Under the pieces are notes generated by a model, which was not told the DNA's origin, did not search any database, and was given only the letters and a program-made list of their open reading frames with translations. From Welwitschia mirabilis (taxonomy: Eukaryota; Gnetophyta; Gnetopsida; Welwitschiales), in NCBI GenBank assembly GCA_051453625.1, contig JBOZIK010000001.1, positions 54,461,113-54,493,355 on the forward strand: a stretch of DNA of 32,243 nt. Reading direction: 5' to 3'. A program made the position numbers and the translations under genes. Shown here one piece after another: positions 31,300-32,243 of the stretch (within the stretch, counting starts at the first letter, position 1; every line of letters starts with the position of its first letter).

Positions 31300-32243
31300 T
31301 TTTCTATACTTTGGAGTTAGTCTTTTTAAGATGTCTTGCTAAGTTTTCTTTAGAGTGGACTAGTCTTAAATCTAGTCTACGAAGTATGTACTAAATGTTT
31401 TTTCTTTCATGATGTAAGACAATTACTTTTCATTTTAATAAAATGTTAGTTTCCTATTTTGATTTAGAGTGACCATTTATTTTATACTTTAAATGCTAAA
31501 TTAAATTTATGTTGATGTAAAATATCTTTAATTAAGTGAATTCTTATGAACTTAGCTAATAGTTGTAAGTGTTTGATTGTTCTTAGGCAAAATTTCCTAC
31601 CTGACCTGCTTACATTTGAGCTAAAAACAAGTTAAGTACTATTAAAGACTTCATCAACACTCATGTGGTAAATAGGATAATGTCATCACGATCTAGGTGT
31701 AAATGATTTGGCAAAGGTAAGAATTAATCAAAGTAATTGTAATGTGTTCTTGAATTAAAGTTCATTTGCAAGTAACTTAGATTAGATTAGAGTATTAGTT
31801 CATTCCTTATTCATCATTAGAGGTCTCCCTTAAATCATACTTTGGATTTGCATTTATGTTATCTACTCTTTATTTTGCAACTATCTATGTACTAACTGTT
31901 TAAGTTGCCACACTTATCCTATGAAGAAAATGATATTGGGTGGTCATCTAGTTAATTAAAGTAAGTTTGTTTCACAAATGAACAAAATTTTTGATGACAT
32001 TTCTGAAGTGAAAATTAATATGCCATCAAGGTCACAGTGGTGTTTACAAATACTTGTTGATCATCATAATTTTGATTAGTTAAACTTTATTTTAGATGTT
32101 GTATGAAATGCCTACAATAGAAAGTCTACTTCTACAAGAGTGAAAGTCTACTTCTACAAGAGTGCATGCATAGTCTCAATGAAGTCATGAAATGCCCAGA
32201 AAGTTTTAAATAAACAAGGCCAAAACCATTTTTTGCTTGGAGT
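31300..32243. other. AT-rich DNA to the window end
   Basis: The first part is probably the remainder of the LTR. Further on nothing is recognised, apart from a perfect 22 bp tandem duplication at 32120-32163. Confidence 0.4.
32120..32163. repeat. Perfect 22 bp tandem duplication
   Basis: GAAAGTCTACTTCTACAAGA plus GT occurs twice in a row without mismatch, so the duplication is recent or is an assembly effect. Confidence 0.9.

Overview
This window looks like intergenic DNA from a seed plant. It is strongly AT-rich and poor in CpG over most of its length, and it is filled with decayed Ty1/copia LTR retrotransposons and other non-coding repeats. Only one intact protein-coding gene stands out: a GC- and CpG-rich, intronless gene on the minus strand for an FCP1/SCP-like (HAD superfamily) phosphatase of 261 residues with a C-terminal membrane segment (19501-20286). 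No prokaryotic features, CRISPR arrays, rRNA genes or tRNA genes were seen. All identity figures below are estimates by eye.

Layout. 1-1874 is the truncated first copy of a 2.6 kb repeat ('repeat A'). 1875-11687 is minus-strand, Sirevirus-like Ty1/copia material with about 1.1 kb LTRs. Its gag has two zinc knuckles around a coiled coil, its pol runs PR-IN-RT-RNase H, and a third ORF lies downstream of pol and resembles the 'putative plant transposon protein' domain. A 100-N gap (6894-6993) is flanked by two roughly 80% identical copies of the same 573 bp of pol, and the outer flanks do not match. I therefore read the block as halves of two related elements joined across the gap. 11688-14292 and 15063-17712 are further copies of repeat A. 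17879-18530 is a 329 bp tandem duplication. 19501-20286 is the phosphatase gene.

20811-27189 is a plus-strand Ty1/copia element. It has 484 and 479 bp LTRs (TG...CA), a tRNA-iMet primer-binding site, a polypurine tract and a near-perfect 5 bp target duplication. Its gag-pol carries stops, frameshifts and lost catalytic motifs. A second 100-N gap (25912-26011) inside RNase H is again flanked by a diverged duplication of the same coding segment. 29579-30880 is a Tnt1-like gag and protease remnant with the rest of pol missing. After it, 31023-31300 carries three 55 bp tandem repeats followed by a TATA box, probably the U3 region of an LTR.

The genes do not form a pathway. The only functional inference is local: the phosphatase gene is a small unmethylated-looking island between transposon-rich blocks, and a copia LTR inserted about 0.5 kb upstream of its start, facing away from it. 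The most interesting items are the gap-spanning chimera and its third ORF, the triplicated repeat A with possible tRNA-derived SINE pieces, and the unusual tail-anchored phosphatase with altered motif residues.
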